Below are positions 7,727 through 16,184 of a stretch of 64,000 nt of DNA, one piece after another. The notes under the pieces are model-generated. The model was not told the origin of the DNA and made no database searches. It was given only the letters and a program-made list of their open reading frames with translations. The stretch is from NCBI GenBank assembly GCA_022841625.1, contig JALHRD010000001.1:310001-374000 (forward strand), written 5' to 3'. Source of the DNA: Xanthobacteraceae bacterium (GTDB lineage: Bacteria > Pseudomonadota > Alphaproteobacteria > Rhizobiales > Xanthobacteraceae). A program made the position numbers and the translations under genes. How positions within the stretch are numbered: position 1 is the first letter of the stretch; every line of letters starts with the position of its first letter.

Positions 7727-9478
7727 TTAAAAATCGAACGCCTCGGCTTTGCCGCTGGCACTGTTATCCTTGAGCAGCGCGCGGTCGGGCGCCGTCAATG
7801 GCGCGCCGGAATCCTTGAAACGATTGACGATCGGGTAGCGCCGATCGCGGCCGAAATTCTTCAACGTCACTTTCACGCCCGGCGCCGACTGCCGACGCTT
7901 GTACTCGGCGAGATCGAGCATGCGCGCGACCCGCGTCACCGTATCCTTGTCAAAGCCGGCCGCGACAATCGCCGCAATCGGCTCCTCGCGCTCGACCAGC
8001 CGCTCAAGGATCGCGTCGAGCGTGTCGTAAGGTGGCAGCGAATCCTGGTCGGTCTGATTCTCGCGCAGTTCCGCGGTCGGCGCGCGGGCGATGATGTTTT
8101 CCGGGATCACTTGGCCGCCGGGCCCGAGCGCACCGTCGGGCTTCCATTGGTTACGCAGCCGCGCCAGCCGATAGACTTCGGTCTTGTAGAGATCCTTGAC
8201 CGGATTGAAGCCGCCGTTCATGTCGCCATACAGCGTGGCATAGCCGACCGACATTTCCGACTTGTTGCCGGTGGTCACCACCATCAGGCCGAATTTGTTC
8301 GACACCGCCATCAAGATGGTGCCGCGCGCGCGCGCCTGCAGATTTTCCTCGGTGACGTCGCGCGGCAACCCTTTGAACAAAGGCGCAAGCGTCTGTTCGA
8401 GCCCCTGCACCGTCGCCTCGATCGGCACAGTGTCGTGCTGAACGCCCAGCGCCTTGGCAAGCGCCGTCGCGTCGTCGCGTGACGCCTGCGAGGTAAAGCG
8501 ATAGGGCAGCATCACGCAGCGCACGCGTTCCGCGCCAATGGCGTCCACTGCCATCGCCGCCACCAGCGCGGAATCGATGCCGCCGGACAGCCCCAGCACC
8601 ACGCCCTTGAAGCCGTTCTTGGCGACGTAATCGCGCAGCCCCAACACACAGGCGATGTAGTCCTCGCGATCGCCATCGCCGATCAGCGTCGCGACCGGAC
8701 CGCCGACGCAACGCCAGCGGTTGCCGCTGCGCTGCCAGCGCACGGTGGTGACCTGCTCGGTGAAGGCCGGCAATTGGAACGCCAGCGAGCGATCGGCATT
8801 GAGGCCGAACGACGCGCCATCGAACACCAATTCATCCTGGCCGCCGACCTGATTGACATAGAGCATCGGCAAATCGCTTTCGGTGACGCGCGCCACCGCG
8901 ATGTTGAGCCGGACGTCGTCCTTGTTGCGCCAATAGGGCGAGCCGTTGGGCACGATCATCAATTCGGTGCCGGTCTCGGCCAGCGTCTCGACCACCTCGG
9001 AACCCCAGATGTCCTCGCAGATCGGAACGCCGAGCCGCACGCCGCGAAAGTTCACCGGTCCCGGCAGCGGGCCAGGCGCGAACACGCGTTTCTCGTCGAA
9101 CACACCGTAATTCGGCAGATCGACCTTGCGCCGCACCGCTGCGATCGCGCCGCCATCCAGCAAGCAATAGGCGTTGGTGAGTTTGCCGTCCTCCAGCCAG
9201 GGCGTGCCGATCAGCAGAGCCGGACCACCATCGGCGGTGTCGCGCGCCAGCGCCTCGATTGCTTGCCGGCAGGCGACCTGCAAGGCCGGCTTGAGCACCA
9301 GATCCTCCGGCGGATAGCCGCAGATGAACAATTCGGAGAACGCCACCAGATCGGCGCCGTCGCGCGCGGCCTGGGCGCGCGCGGCGCGCGCCTTGGCGGT
9401 ATTGCCGTCGATGTCGCCGACGGTCGGATTGAGCTGCGCGACCGCGATGGCGAGGGTGTCGATGGGACGATCATTCAT
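7727..9478 (-). CDS. nadE: Glutamine-dependent NAD+ synthetase
   Basis: Catalyses the ATP-dependent amidation of deamido-NAD+ with glutamine as nitrogen donor, last step of NAD synthesis. The 583-residue protein has an N-terminal nitrilase-type glutaminase domain with the triad Glu49 (FSEL), Lys118 (RRKVDLP) and Cys154 (PICEDIW), and a C-terminal synthetase domain with the PP-loop SGGIDS at 297-302 and GNKSEMSVGYATLYGD. The longer frame from 9586 adds 36 unlike residues, so the ATG giving MNDRPIDTLAIAVAQLNP is chosen. Length matches the two-domain family. A repeat cluster lies behind its start. Confidence 0.95.
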   Translation of the reverse strand: MNDRPIDTLAIAVAQLNPTVGDIDGNTAKARAARAQAARDGADLVAFSELFICGYPPEDLVLKPALQVACRQAIEALARDTADGGPALLIGTPWLEDGKLTNAYCLLDGGAIAAVRRKVDLPNYGVFDEKRVFAPGPLPGPVNFRGVRLGVPICEDIWGSEVVETLAETGTELMIVPNGSPYWRNKDDVRLNIAVARVTESDLPMLYVNQVGGQDELVFDGASFGLNADRSLAFQLPAFTEQVTTVRWQRSGNRWRCVGGPVATLIGDGDREDYIACVLGLRDYVAKNGFKGVVLGLSGGIDSALVAAMAVDAIGAERVRCVMLPYRFTSQASRDDATALAKALGVQHDTVPIEATVQGLEQTLAPLFKGLPRDVTEENLQARARGTILMAVSNKFGLMVVTTGNKSEMSVGYATLYGDMNGGFNPVKDLYKTEVYRLARLRNQWKPDGALGPGGQVIPENIIARAPTAELRENQTDQDSLPPYDTLDAILERLVEREEPIAAIVAAGFDKDTVTRVARMLDLAEYKRRQSAPGVKVTLKNFGRDRRYPIVNRFKDSGAPLTAPDRALLKDNSASGKAEAFDF

Positions 9479-9599
9479 GAGCGAGGTGTAGCGCGCCAGG
9501 CGCCCTCCGCGATTGCGGTCATTGGCCAATTCCTCGTGCGACGCAAGCCGCGGCCACGATCTTGCTGTCTTGCAGCCTTGCAGCAAAATCGCAAAATAC

Positions 9600-9846
9600 G
9601 AATTTCATCTGCTTCTCCAGATAGTTGAAGAAGTTATCTTTCACATCTTACAGCCGGCTGTAAGATGTGAAAATCCAGAATTCATTTGTTTCTCCAAATA
9701 CTTGGATGGTCGATCTTACAGCCTTGCGATTTTTTTGTGCGCATGGGCAATCTTACCCCGCGCCAGCCGCCACTGTAAGATCGCAGAAAATAAGAATTCA
9801 TTAGTTTTTCCATGGACTTGGATGCTCAGTCTTACACTCTTACAGC
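9600..9846. repeat. Three imperfect direct repeats with recurring CTTACAG motif
   Basis: Three related units start GAATTTCAT (9600), GAATTCATT (9678) and GAATTCATT (9794). Each continues with a T-rich TTTCTCCA/TTTTTCCA stretch, an ACTTGGATG-like block and ends in TCTTACAGC or a variant (about 9655, 9723 and 9846). The inverse CTGTAAG occurs at 9658 and 9773. The region is more AT-rich than its surroundings. The three copies lie in different reading frames, so this is a DNA-level repeat, not a coding one. Confidence 0.7.
9639..9672. repeat. Perfect 34-bp palindrome inside the repeat cluster
   Basis: The arm TTTCACATCTTACAGCC (9639-9655) is followed without a loop by its exact reverse complement (9656-9672). 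As RNA it would fold into a long hairpin; as DNA it could bind a dimeric protein. It occupies the junction of the first and second direct repeat units. Confidence 0.75.
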
Positions 9847-10305
9847 AATAACGGCATTCTGTTCAGAACGCGTCCCGGGCGCAGTCGCGCGCGCAAAGTC
9901 CGGTAGCGCGGACCGGCCAAGCGTGATCCCGCCGAGCGTCATCCACCAGGTCTCGATGCGAGCCACAATTCGCGGGTTACGCCTGCGGCGAACCCGCCCC
10001 GCAGGCGACAAGCTTGCACAGCAAAGTGGTGAGTCAATGGACCATCACGCAACGCTGTGGACGTACGGACCCCAGCGCGGTGCATAACATCGCCCCGCGC
10101 GCATCGCCAACGCATAACAAGCGCCGATGCCACGCGGGCAAAGCGCCGGTCGCGTTGTATGCACATAAATCGTAAAGGCTGAGCGTGCCGCAGACGCTCT
10201 TCCGCTCGCCGTCGTGAAAACCGGTACCCACGCCCGCTCGCCGCCAATGGCAAACCCGGCGGTCCCCCGCTAAGATATCGCTGAATAACCGCGCGGGGGA
10301 AAATC
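9847..10305. other. Non-coding stretch with no recognisable feature
   Basis: No credible gene, tRNA or strong terminator was seen here. Frames on both strands have arginine-rich, unstructured translations. The promoter of the following TPR gene must lie in the downstream part, but no clear -35/-10 pair was identified. Confidence 0.5.
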
Positions 10306-11856
10306 ATGATCCGCAGAATGCTATTTTGCGTCGCATCCATTGCCGCCCTGCTGGTAGCCGCGCAGGCGGAGCAGGCTGCGCAGTCACCGACTTGGCAACG
10401 CTGCGTCAACCGAGGCAACGCATTTTCTGCGGATGTTGCCATCAACGCCTGCTCCACGATTCTTAAGTCAAAAGAGGAGACCCAAAATAACCGCGCCGTC
10501 GCGTTTAACAACCGCGGCAATGCCTGGCTTGATAAAGGCGAGCACGACCTCGCGATCGCCGACGCCAACGAGGCGACAAGGCTCAACCCGAAATTGGCAT
10601 CGGCCTACCGCATCCGCGGGGGCGCTTACCGCGCCAAGGGCAGTCGCGATCGCGCCATCACCGAATACAGCGAAGCGATCAAGCTCGACCCCAAATACGG
10701 CCCCGGCTACAACAATCGCGGCCTTGTCTATGAGGATATGAACGATTACGACCGGGCGCTCGCAGATTACGAGCGGTCGATCAAGCTCGATCCCAAATAT
10801 GGCTACGCTTATTCAAATCGCGCAGATATCTATCGCTATCGCGGCGACCTCGATCGCGCCATGGCGGATTATGAACGGGCGATCAAACTCAAGTTTGGAT
10901 TTATGCATTTCGCCTATCACGGGCGCGGCCTCGTCTGGTACCGAAAGAACGATTACGACAATGCAATCGCCGACTTTACCGACGCGATCCGGGCTAATCC
11001 GCAATACGCCTTGTCCTATTACGAGCGCGGCAATGCCCGGCGCGCCAAGCGCGATAACGTACTCGCTATCAACGACTACAGCGAGGCGCTACGGATCAAT
11101 CCGAAACATGCCCTGTCCTATTACAATCGCGGCCTCGCCCGGCGCGACACGCGCGATCTCGACCTCGCCGCCGCCGACTTTACCGACGCGATCAAACTAA
11201 ATCCCAGACACGACGAAGCTCACCGCTTTAGAGCCCAGGTATACAACGACCAGGGCAGATACGATCTCGCGCTGGCCGATTGGAACAGAGCCATCGAGAT
11301 CGATCCAAAGGATGCGAATTATTACAACGGCCGTTGTTGGACGCGGGCGATCGCTGGCCGCGACTTGCCGCTGGCACTTGCTGACTGCACGGAGGCGCTG
11401 CGGATCAGGCCCAACGACGAAAACACCCTCGACAGCCGCGGCTTGGTGCATCTCCGACTAGACCGCCTGGACGACGCCATCGCCGATTACGAGGCCGCGC
11501 TGACGATCAACCCGAAAAAGGCGCACTCGCTCTATGGCCGCGGCATCGCCAGGCTGCGGCGCGGCGACACCGCGGGCGGCCAAGCTGACATCGCAGCCGG
11601 AATCGCGATCAGCGCCAATCTCGGCCAAACATTCGCAGGCTGGGGCATAACGCCGCCGGCAGCCGGCGGCCCGCCAAAGCCTTCAACGCCGCCGGCGGCG
11701 GCACCGACGGCGACGGATTGCGCGGCGGCCGAGACCCACTGGAAGAGCGTCATGGTGCTCGACCTGCTGGCCGGTTACGAGGATCACCTGAAGCGCTTCC
11801 CGAATTGCGCCTTCGCCACGCTGGCCAAGGCGAGACTTCAGTCGATGAAGAAGTGA
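10306..11856 (+). CDS. Exported tetratricopeptide-repeat protein, function unknown
   Basis: A 516-residue protein with a signal peptide (MIRRMLFCVASIAALLVAAQA) and about ten consecutive TPR units from residue 60 to 430, many with the consensus NNRGxxxxxxxDxxxAIADxxxAIKLDP (for example GYNNRGLVYEDMNDYDRALA and SYYNRGLARRDTRDLDLAAA). A proline-rich linker (PAAGGPPKPSTPPAAAP) joins a short C-terminal helical domain DLLAGYEDHLKRFPNCAFATLAKARL, a tail common in rhizobial TPR and caspase-like proteins. GGGGGAAAA precedes the ATG. It stands alone between repeat regions. A protein-protein interaction role in the periplasm is inferred only from the fold. Confidence 0.85.
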   Translation: MIRRMLFCVASIAALLVAAQAEQAAQSPTWQRCVNRGNAFSADVAINACSTILKSKEETQNNRAVAFNNRGNAWLDKGEHDLAIADANEATRLNPKLASAYRIRGGAYRAKGSRDRAITEYSEAIKLDPKYGPGYNNRGLVYEDMNDYDRALADYERSIKLDPKYGYAYSNRADIYRYRGDLDRAMADYERAIKLKFGFMHFAYHGRGLVWYRKNDYDNAIADFTDAIRANPQYALSYYERGNARRAKRDNVLAINDYSEALRINPKHALSYYNRGLARRDTRDLDLAAADFTDAIKLNPRHDEAHRFRAQVYNDQGRYDLALADWNRAIEIDPKDANYYNGRCWTRAIAGRDLPLALADCTEALRIRPNDENTLDSRGLVHLRLDRLDDAIADYEAALTINPKKAHSLYGRGIARLRRGDTAGGQADIAAGIAISANLGQTFAGWGITPPAAGGPPKPSTPPAAAPTATDCAAAETHWKSVMVLDLLAGYEDHLKRFPNCAFATLAKARLQSMKK

Positions 11857-11870
11857 GCGACGCGCTTGCG

Positions 11871-12018
11871 CCCTCATGGTGAGGGCGCGCGGATCGCAGG
11901 TGTCACCCATGCACCGCGTCGTCGCATGCGCGCCGTCTCGAACCATGAGGGCCACAGCCGAGCCACCGCCGGGCCTCATCCTTCGAGACGCGCACTTCGT
12001 GCGCCCTCAGGACGAGGG
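11871..12018. repeat. Pair of palindromic intergenic repeats
   Basis: The first element (11871-11951) is bounded by CCCTCATGGT and ACCATGAGGG. The second (11974-12018) starts CCTCATCCTTCGAGACGCGC and ends GCGCCCTCAGGACGAGGG, pairing through CCTCRTCCT/AGGACGAGG and GCGC arms. This resembles the abundant CCTCATCCTGAGG-type hairpin repeats of Bradyrhizobium and Rhodopseudomonas. It follows the TPR gene stop by 15 bp and may act as a transcript end or mRNA stabiliser. Confidence 0.7.
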
Positions 12019-12110
12019 TTAAGAGCATGGCGTAGGTGCGCCCTCAGGAAGGTTGCGAGCATGGCGCTCGCACGAACATCGGCGGCGGAGAGAACAAGTC
12101 ACCGCACCGC

Positions 12111-12464
12111 CTACAACCACCCTAACCGCTCGACCAGCGCGAGGAGCCACACCGCGCCGGCCAACAGCAATGCCAGTCCGACCGCGGCGGAGCCGATGTC
12201 CTTGACGGTGCCGATCTGCATGTCGTTGTCGCGCGTAATCCGGTCGGCGAGCTTCTCGATCGCGGTGTTGAGCAGTTCGACCACCATCACGAAGATGACG
12301 ACGCCGATCAGCGCCAGGCGCGTCCAGCCGGTTTCCCCGACCATGAAGGCGAGCGGGATCGCGACCAGGAGAACGGCGATCTCCTGCCGAAAGGCGGCTT
12401 CGGTCCGAACCGCGGATTTGAGCCCGTTCCAGGTATTGATGGTCGCGCGATAAAGCCGGTCCAT
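12111..12464 (-). CDS. dgkA: Diacylglycerol kinase (prokaryotic DgkA type)
   Basis: A small integral-membrane kinase that phosphorylates diacylglycerol to phosphatidic acid, recycling lipid released by membrane-derived oligosaccharide or glucan synthesis. The 117 residues show the typical layout: amphipathic N-helix (RLYRATINTWNGLKSAVRTEAAFRQE), three membrane segments, and the signature VVELLNTAIEKLADR with the conserved Glu and Asn in the active-site helix, followed by KDIGSAAVGLALL. Length agrees with the family (about 120). It lies downstream of the omptin-like gene on the same strand with 65 bp between. Confidence 0.95.
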   Translation of the reverse strand: MDRLYRATINTWNGLKSAVRTEAAFRQEIAVLLVAIPLAFMVGETGWTRLALIGVVIFVMVVELLNTAIEKLADRITRDNDMQIGTVKDIGSAAVGLALLLAGAVWLLALVERLGWL

Positions 12465-12529
12465 GGCGGATCCCGTTTCAATCGCCCTTCTTCACCCACC
12501 CGCTGCGCGCAGGCAAGTGGAACGCGATG

Positions 12530-13516
12530 TCAGCGACCGCCCACGCGGATGGGGCCGAATTTGATATTGGCCTGGACGAAGCCGCCAAAATGGTCCGCCC
12601 GCCAATGCACCGCCTGCGGCTGGGCCGCGACACCGACCACGCGTCCCTCGAAATGGGTATGGCCCTTGGAATTGACATGCCAATAGCGGCCGCCGGCGCC
12701 GACGCTGACCCAGTCGTTGAACCGATAGGCAACAATGGCGTCGAGCTGGTAGCCCGAGCCCTTGCCGTCCTCGGGGATCGGGCCGGTGAAATCGCCGGGA
12801 TTGCCGCCGATGCGCAACAGGTGCGAGTCTGCGCCGAACAATCTGACATAAGGCAGCCATGCGGCATCCAGCGTCAGTTTCCAACGCTGGTCGAAGGTCA
12901 CCGAAGCGTCGAGGCCGAGCCGCAGCGAATGCCAATTGTTGGTCTGCGAGATCGCCGAAATGGTGTTTGGGATGCCGCCGGCACAAATCCCCGGATGCGC
13001 GGCGATCTGCGTGCAGCCCGCGGCGTCGACATATTCGCGCAGGAAATGATAGCCGACGAAGGCACCGAGATGGAAATCCGGCCCGCGCACCAGCTTAAGA
13101 CCGGCATCGACATTGCCGTAGATCATCGAACCGCTCTTATTGTCGCTCAGCGTCGCGGAATAAGGCGTCGTCACCGGCGGAAAATCCTCGTCCTTAAGCC
13201 GGCCCTTGAACAGACCGCCGCCGCCGAACGCGCCCTTGAGGAACCAGCCATTGTTGAAATCGAGCCGCGAGAACGCCTCGCCGGTAAAGATGCCGAGATT
13301 GTTGTAATCGAGCCGCGATACCAGCATGCTCCCGCTGGTGTCGAACAGGTCTTTCTTGGTCTGCGCGCGGCCGAACCAGAAACGCGTCCCGAACTCCCCG
13401 ACATAGCTCGACGGCGCCGCCACAGCCGCGCCGTTCCATTCGCTGGATACAGCCGGCGCGACGATCGACAGGCTGAGCGCAAGCGCCGCCAACGCCCGCG
13501 TCAGCCCTGCCGCCAT
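12530..13516 (-). CDS. Omptin-like outer-membrane beta-barrel protein
   Basis: A 328-residue protein with a signal peptide (MAAGLTRALAALALSLSIVA, cleavage near AVSS) and alternating amphipathic strands ending in a barrel-type C-terminus. Segments VSRLDYNN, GLFKGRLKDEDF, LGAFVGYHF and YWHVNSKGHTHFEG line up by eye with omptin protease regions: the DxD pair is present (DED) and one His remains at the usual His site, but the Asp two residues before it appears to be His. It may therefore be an inactive omptin-fold protein or a Protochlamydia-OMP-like family member. The start at 13516 is preferred because AAGGGAG precedes it and the signal peptide begins there; a TTG at 13588 is the alternative. 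Confidence 0.7.
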   Translation of the reverse strand: MAAGLTRALAALALSLSIVAPAVSSEWNGAAVAAPSSYVGEFGTRFWFGRAQTKKDLFDTSGSMLVSRLDYNNLGIFTGEAFSRLDFNNGWFLKGAFGGGGLFKGRLKDEDFPPVTTPYSATLSDNKSGSMIYGNVDAGLKLVRGPDFHLGAFVGYHFLREYVDAAGCTQIAAHPGICAGGIPNTISAISQTNNWHSLRLGLDASVTFDQRWKLTLDAAWLPYVRLFGADSHLLRIGGNPGDFTGPIPEDGKGSGYQLDAIVAYRFNDWVSVGAGGRYWHVNSKGHTHFEGRVVGVAAQPQAVHWRADHFGGFVQANIKFGPIRVGGR

Positions 13517-13687
13517 CGCTCCCTTGCGTCGCACCCTTGGCCCCCGCCTTGTCGTCGGGGCCGATGGTCGCGCAATCGGTTTTCGCAATTCTTACAATTG
13601 GAGCAAACGCGTCAACAAAGCATTCATAGCGTTAACGAGCGCTGAGCGCGGCTTTGCTTACCTTCACAAAATATGAAGGTGCCGGCC

Positions 13688-14464
13688 TCAGCCGAACGCG
13701 TAGGTGTCCATCGAGATCACGCCGTTGCGGGTCGACGAATGGATGCGACGCCCCTTGGCCTGGCCGGCGCCCATCGCAATGAACAGCGGCATCAGATGCT
13801 CATCGGTCGGATGATTGTCGAGCGCATGCGGTGCGAGCGCGCGGTAATTCAACAGATCGTCATCGGCGCCGGACTCGATCTTGTCATGCATCCATTCGGC
13901 GAATTGTGCGACCCAGGGCAGCGCCGGCGCGTCCGGCGCAAGATCGCCGGAATAAAACGCGCGCAGATTGTGGGTCATCGAGCCCGAGCCGATCACCAGG
14001 AAGTTTTCCTCGCGCATTGAGGCGAGCGCCTGGCCGAGTGCGAAATGATGGGCCGGACCAAGTTCCGGCTGCACCGCTATCTGCACCACCGGCACATCGG
14101 CCTCGGGATACATCAGCATCAGCGGCACCCAAGTTCCATGGTCGTAACCATAGCCGCTCGCCACCGCCGGCGCGAAACCGGCCGCCTGCCACAGGCCCGC
14201 GACCTTGATCGCAACCTGCGGATCGCCGGGCGCGGGATAAACCAGCTGGCGCAATTCCGGCATGCCGCCGAAATCATAGATCATGCCGGGATTGGCGTCA
14301 CCGATCACCGCCGGCCGGCCGGTGCCGAAGTGCGCGGTCGCGATCACAATGGCGCGCGGCCGGGGCAGCGTTTGAGCCAAGCCCGCGAGAAAATCCCGCG
14401 CGGCCGAGGGTTCGACAATCAACCGTGGCGAACCGTGCGAGATGTAAAGCGCGGGCAGAGCCAT
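13688..14464 (-). CDS. DODA-type extradiol ring-cleavage dioxygenase family protein
   Basis: A 258-residue class III extradiol dioxygenase relative of YgiD / plant 4,5-DOPA dioxygenase, a metal-dependent cytosolic enzyme. Metal-ligand candidates are the His in LYISHGSP near the N-terminus, the His in IATAHFG and the His in GYGYDHGTW; a further conserved motif is IGSGSMTHNL. The C-terminus ends SSTRNGVISMDTYAFG, typical of the family. The open frame extends upstream into a repeat with no similarity; three ATGs at 14482, 14476 and 14464 are possible and the last matches the family N-terminus MALPALYISHG. The real substrate is unknown. Confidence 0.87.
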   Translation of the reverse strand: MALPALYISHGSPRLIVEPSAARDFLAGLAQTLPRPRAIVIATAHFGTGRPAVIGDANPGMIYDFGGMPELRQLVYPAPGDPQVAIKVAGLWQAAGFAPAVASGYGYDHGTWVPLMLMYPEADVPVVQIAVQPELGPAHHFALGQALASMREENFLVIGSGSMTHNLRAFYSGDLAPDAPALPWVAQFAEWMHDKIESGADDDLLNYRALAPHALDNHPTDEHLMPLFIAMGAGQAKGRRIHSSTRNGVISMDTYAFG

Positions 14465-14496
14465 GTTAGGTCTCATTGACATCGTTGACGTTGTGG

Positions 14497-14639
14497 CGTG
14501 TCCCGGATGCGGTGCAGCGTGAGCGCGCTTGCGCGAACGATGCACTGCTGGTCCGGGACCCCGGTTACGCATGATCCGAGATACCGGGCTCCCGGGTCTG
14601 CAGCGCACCACTGCGTGCTGCGCTGCGCCCGGGACACGG
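14497..14639. repeat. Long imperfect palindromic intergenic repeat
   Basis: Starts CGTGTCCCGGATGCGGTGCAG and ends GCTGCGCCCGGGACACG, with a further inner pair GGTCCGGGACCCCGG / CCGGGCTCCCGGG. The ends are reverse complements with few mismatches. It resembles the GTGTCCCGG...CCGGGACAC repeats frequent in Bradyrhizobium genomes. It separates the dioxygenase start from the DAHP synthase stop. Confidence 0.65.
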
Positions 14640-14645
14640 AATTGA

Positions 14646-16037
14646 CTACAAGCCCGCCGCCACCGATAGCGGCTGCGCCTTGGCGGCGCGCTCCTGCTTA
14701 AGCAGATCGGCGAGCAGGAAGGCCAGGTCGATCGCCTGTTCGGCATTGAGCCGCGGATCGCAGACCGTGTGGTAGCGGTCATTGAGGTCCACGTCGGAAA
14801 TTTCGCGCACGCCGCCGGTGCATTCGGTGACGTTCTGCCCGGTCATTTCCAGATGCACGCCGCCAGCATGCACGCCCTCGGCGGCGCAGACCTGGAAGAA
14901 CGTGCGGGTCTCTTTCAGGATCAGATCGAACGGCCGTGTCTTGTAGCCGGTGGTCGACGTGATGGTGTTGCCGTGCATCGGGTCGCTCGACCAGACCACG
15001 AAGCGACCTTCTTTCTTTACCGCGCGAATGAGCGGCGGCAAGAGGTCGGCCGCCTTATCGGCGCCGACGCGGCAGATCAGGGTCAAGCGGCCGGGCTCGT
15101 TCTCCGGATTGAGAATGTCGATCAGCCGCAGCAATTCGTCGGGCTTCTGCGACGGGCCGGTCTTGAGCCCGAGTGGATTTTTGATGCCGCGGCAGAATTC
15201 GACATGGGCATGGTCCAATTGACGCGTGCGGTCGCCGATCCAAACCATGTGGCCGGAGGTCGCGTACCAATTGCCGGGCTGGGTCGAGTCCTCGCGCGTA
15301 AGCGCCTGCTCGTAGCCGAGCAGCAACGCCTCATGGCTGGTGTAGAATTCGGTGGTGCGCAGTTCCGGATGGCTCTCAAGATCGAGCCCGCAGGCCTGCA
15401 TGAAATTCAGCGCCTCGGAAATTCGTTCGGCGAGTTCCTGATAACGCCGCGCCTGCGGACTGTCCTTGATCGCCGTCAGCATCCATTGCTGGACGCTGGC
15501 GAGATTGGCGTAGCCGCCATAGGCAAAGGCGCGCAGCAAATTCAAGGTCGCGGCCGATTGCCGATAGGCCTGCAACTGGCGGCGCGGATCGGGCGTGCGC
15601 GCCTCAACCGTGAACTCGGTGCCATTGACGATGTCGCCGCGATAGATCGGCAGCTCGACGCCGTTCTTCTTTTCGGTCGGCGCGGTACGCGGCTTGGCGA
15701 ATTGCCCGGCGATGCGGCCGACCTTCACCACCGGCGACGCCGCGGCATAGGTCAGCACCACCGCCATTTGTAGAAACACGCGGAAGAAATCGCGGATGTT
15801 GTTGGCGCCGTGTTCGGCAAAACTTTCGGCGCAGTCGCCGCCTTGCAGCAGGAACGCCTCGCCCTTGGCAACGCGGCCGAGCGCCTTCTTCAAATTGCGC
15901 GCCTCGCCGGCAAATACCAGCGGCGGAAATGTCGCGAGCTGCCGCTCGACCTCGGCAAGCGCCTGCTTGTCGGGATAGTCGGGCATCTGCAAAGCGGGCT
16001 TCTTGCGCCAGCTCTCGGGCGTCCAACGCTCGGCCAT
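14646..16037 (-). CDS. 3-deoxy-7-phosphoheptulonate synthase, class II
   Basis: First enzyme of the shikimate pathway: condenses phosphoenolpyruvate and erythrose 4-phosphate. The 463-residue protein is the plant/actinobacterial class II type: it begins [20 protein letters not shown], and has [11 protein letters not shown] (metal-binding Cys and Asp), [28 protein letters not shown] as [33 protein letters not shown] with the His ligand, and [15 protein letters not shown]. The C-terminus has the usual [14 protein letters not shown]-like block. Allosteric control by aromatic amino acids is known in the family, not shown here. Single gene with its own upstream hairpin repeat. Confidence 0.96.
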   Translation of the reverse strand: MAERWTPESWRKKPALQMPDYPDKQALAEVERQLATFPPLVFAGEARNLKKALGRVAKGEAFLLQGGDCAESFAEHGANNIRDFFRVFLQMAVVLTYAAASPVVKVGRIAGQFAKPRTAPTEKKNGVELPIYRGDIVNGTEFTVEARTPDPRRQLQAYRQSAATLNLLRAFAYGGYANLASVQQWMLTAIKDSPQARRYQELAERISEALNFMQACGLDLESHPELRTTEFYTSHEALLLGYEQALTREDSTQPGNWYATSGHMVWIGDRTRQLDHAHVEFCRGIKNPLGLKTGPSQKPDELLRLIDILNPENEPGRLTLICRVGADKAADLLPPLIRAVKKEGRFVVWSSDPMHGNTITSTTGYKTRPFDLILKETRTFFQVCAAEGVHAGGVHLEMTGQNVTECTGGVREISDVDLNDRYHTVCDPRLNAEQAIDLAFLLADLLKQERAAKAQPLSVAAGL

Positions 16038-16062
16038 TACGCGGCTCCAGTGACGTTACGGC

Positions 16063-16100
16063 GCATGATCTTATCCCAAAACCACGTTTCGGGATCATGC
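16063..16100. repeat. Short hairpin repeat of the GCATGATC family
   Basis: GCATGATCTTATCCCAAAAC pairs with its partner ending GGGATCATGC through GCATGATC and TCCC/GGGA arms. A longer relative in inverse orientation lies at 58294-58390. This family is common between genes in Bradyrhizobium-type genomes. Confidence 0.7.
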
Positions 16101-16184
16101 CTTAACCCGCGGCGCGGGCTTCGATTTCGAGCGTTTTATATACGAGCCGAGGCGCCGAATGCCAGAAATAATCCCGTTTCGGCC

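Noticed and set aside
9513-9851. A 112-codon plus-strand frame across the CTTACAG repeats
   Set aside because: The three repeat units are translated in different frames and the product has no domain, no ribosome site and unusual codon use. The repeat is a DNA feature.
9939-10586. A 215-codon minus-strand frame overlapping the TPR gene start
   Set aside because: It lies opposite the signal peptide and first repeats of a clear TPR gene and its translation is Arg/Ala-rich without a recognisable pattern.
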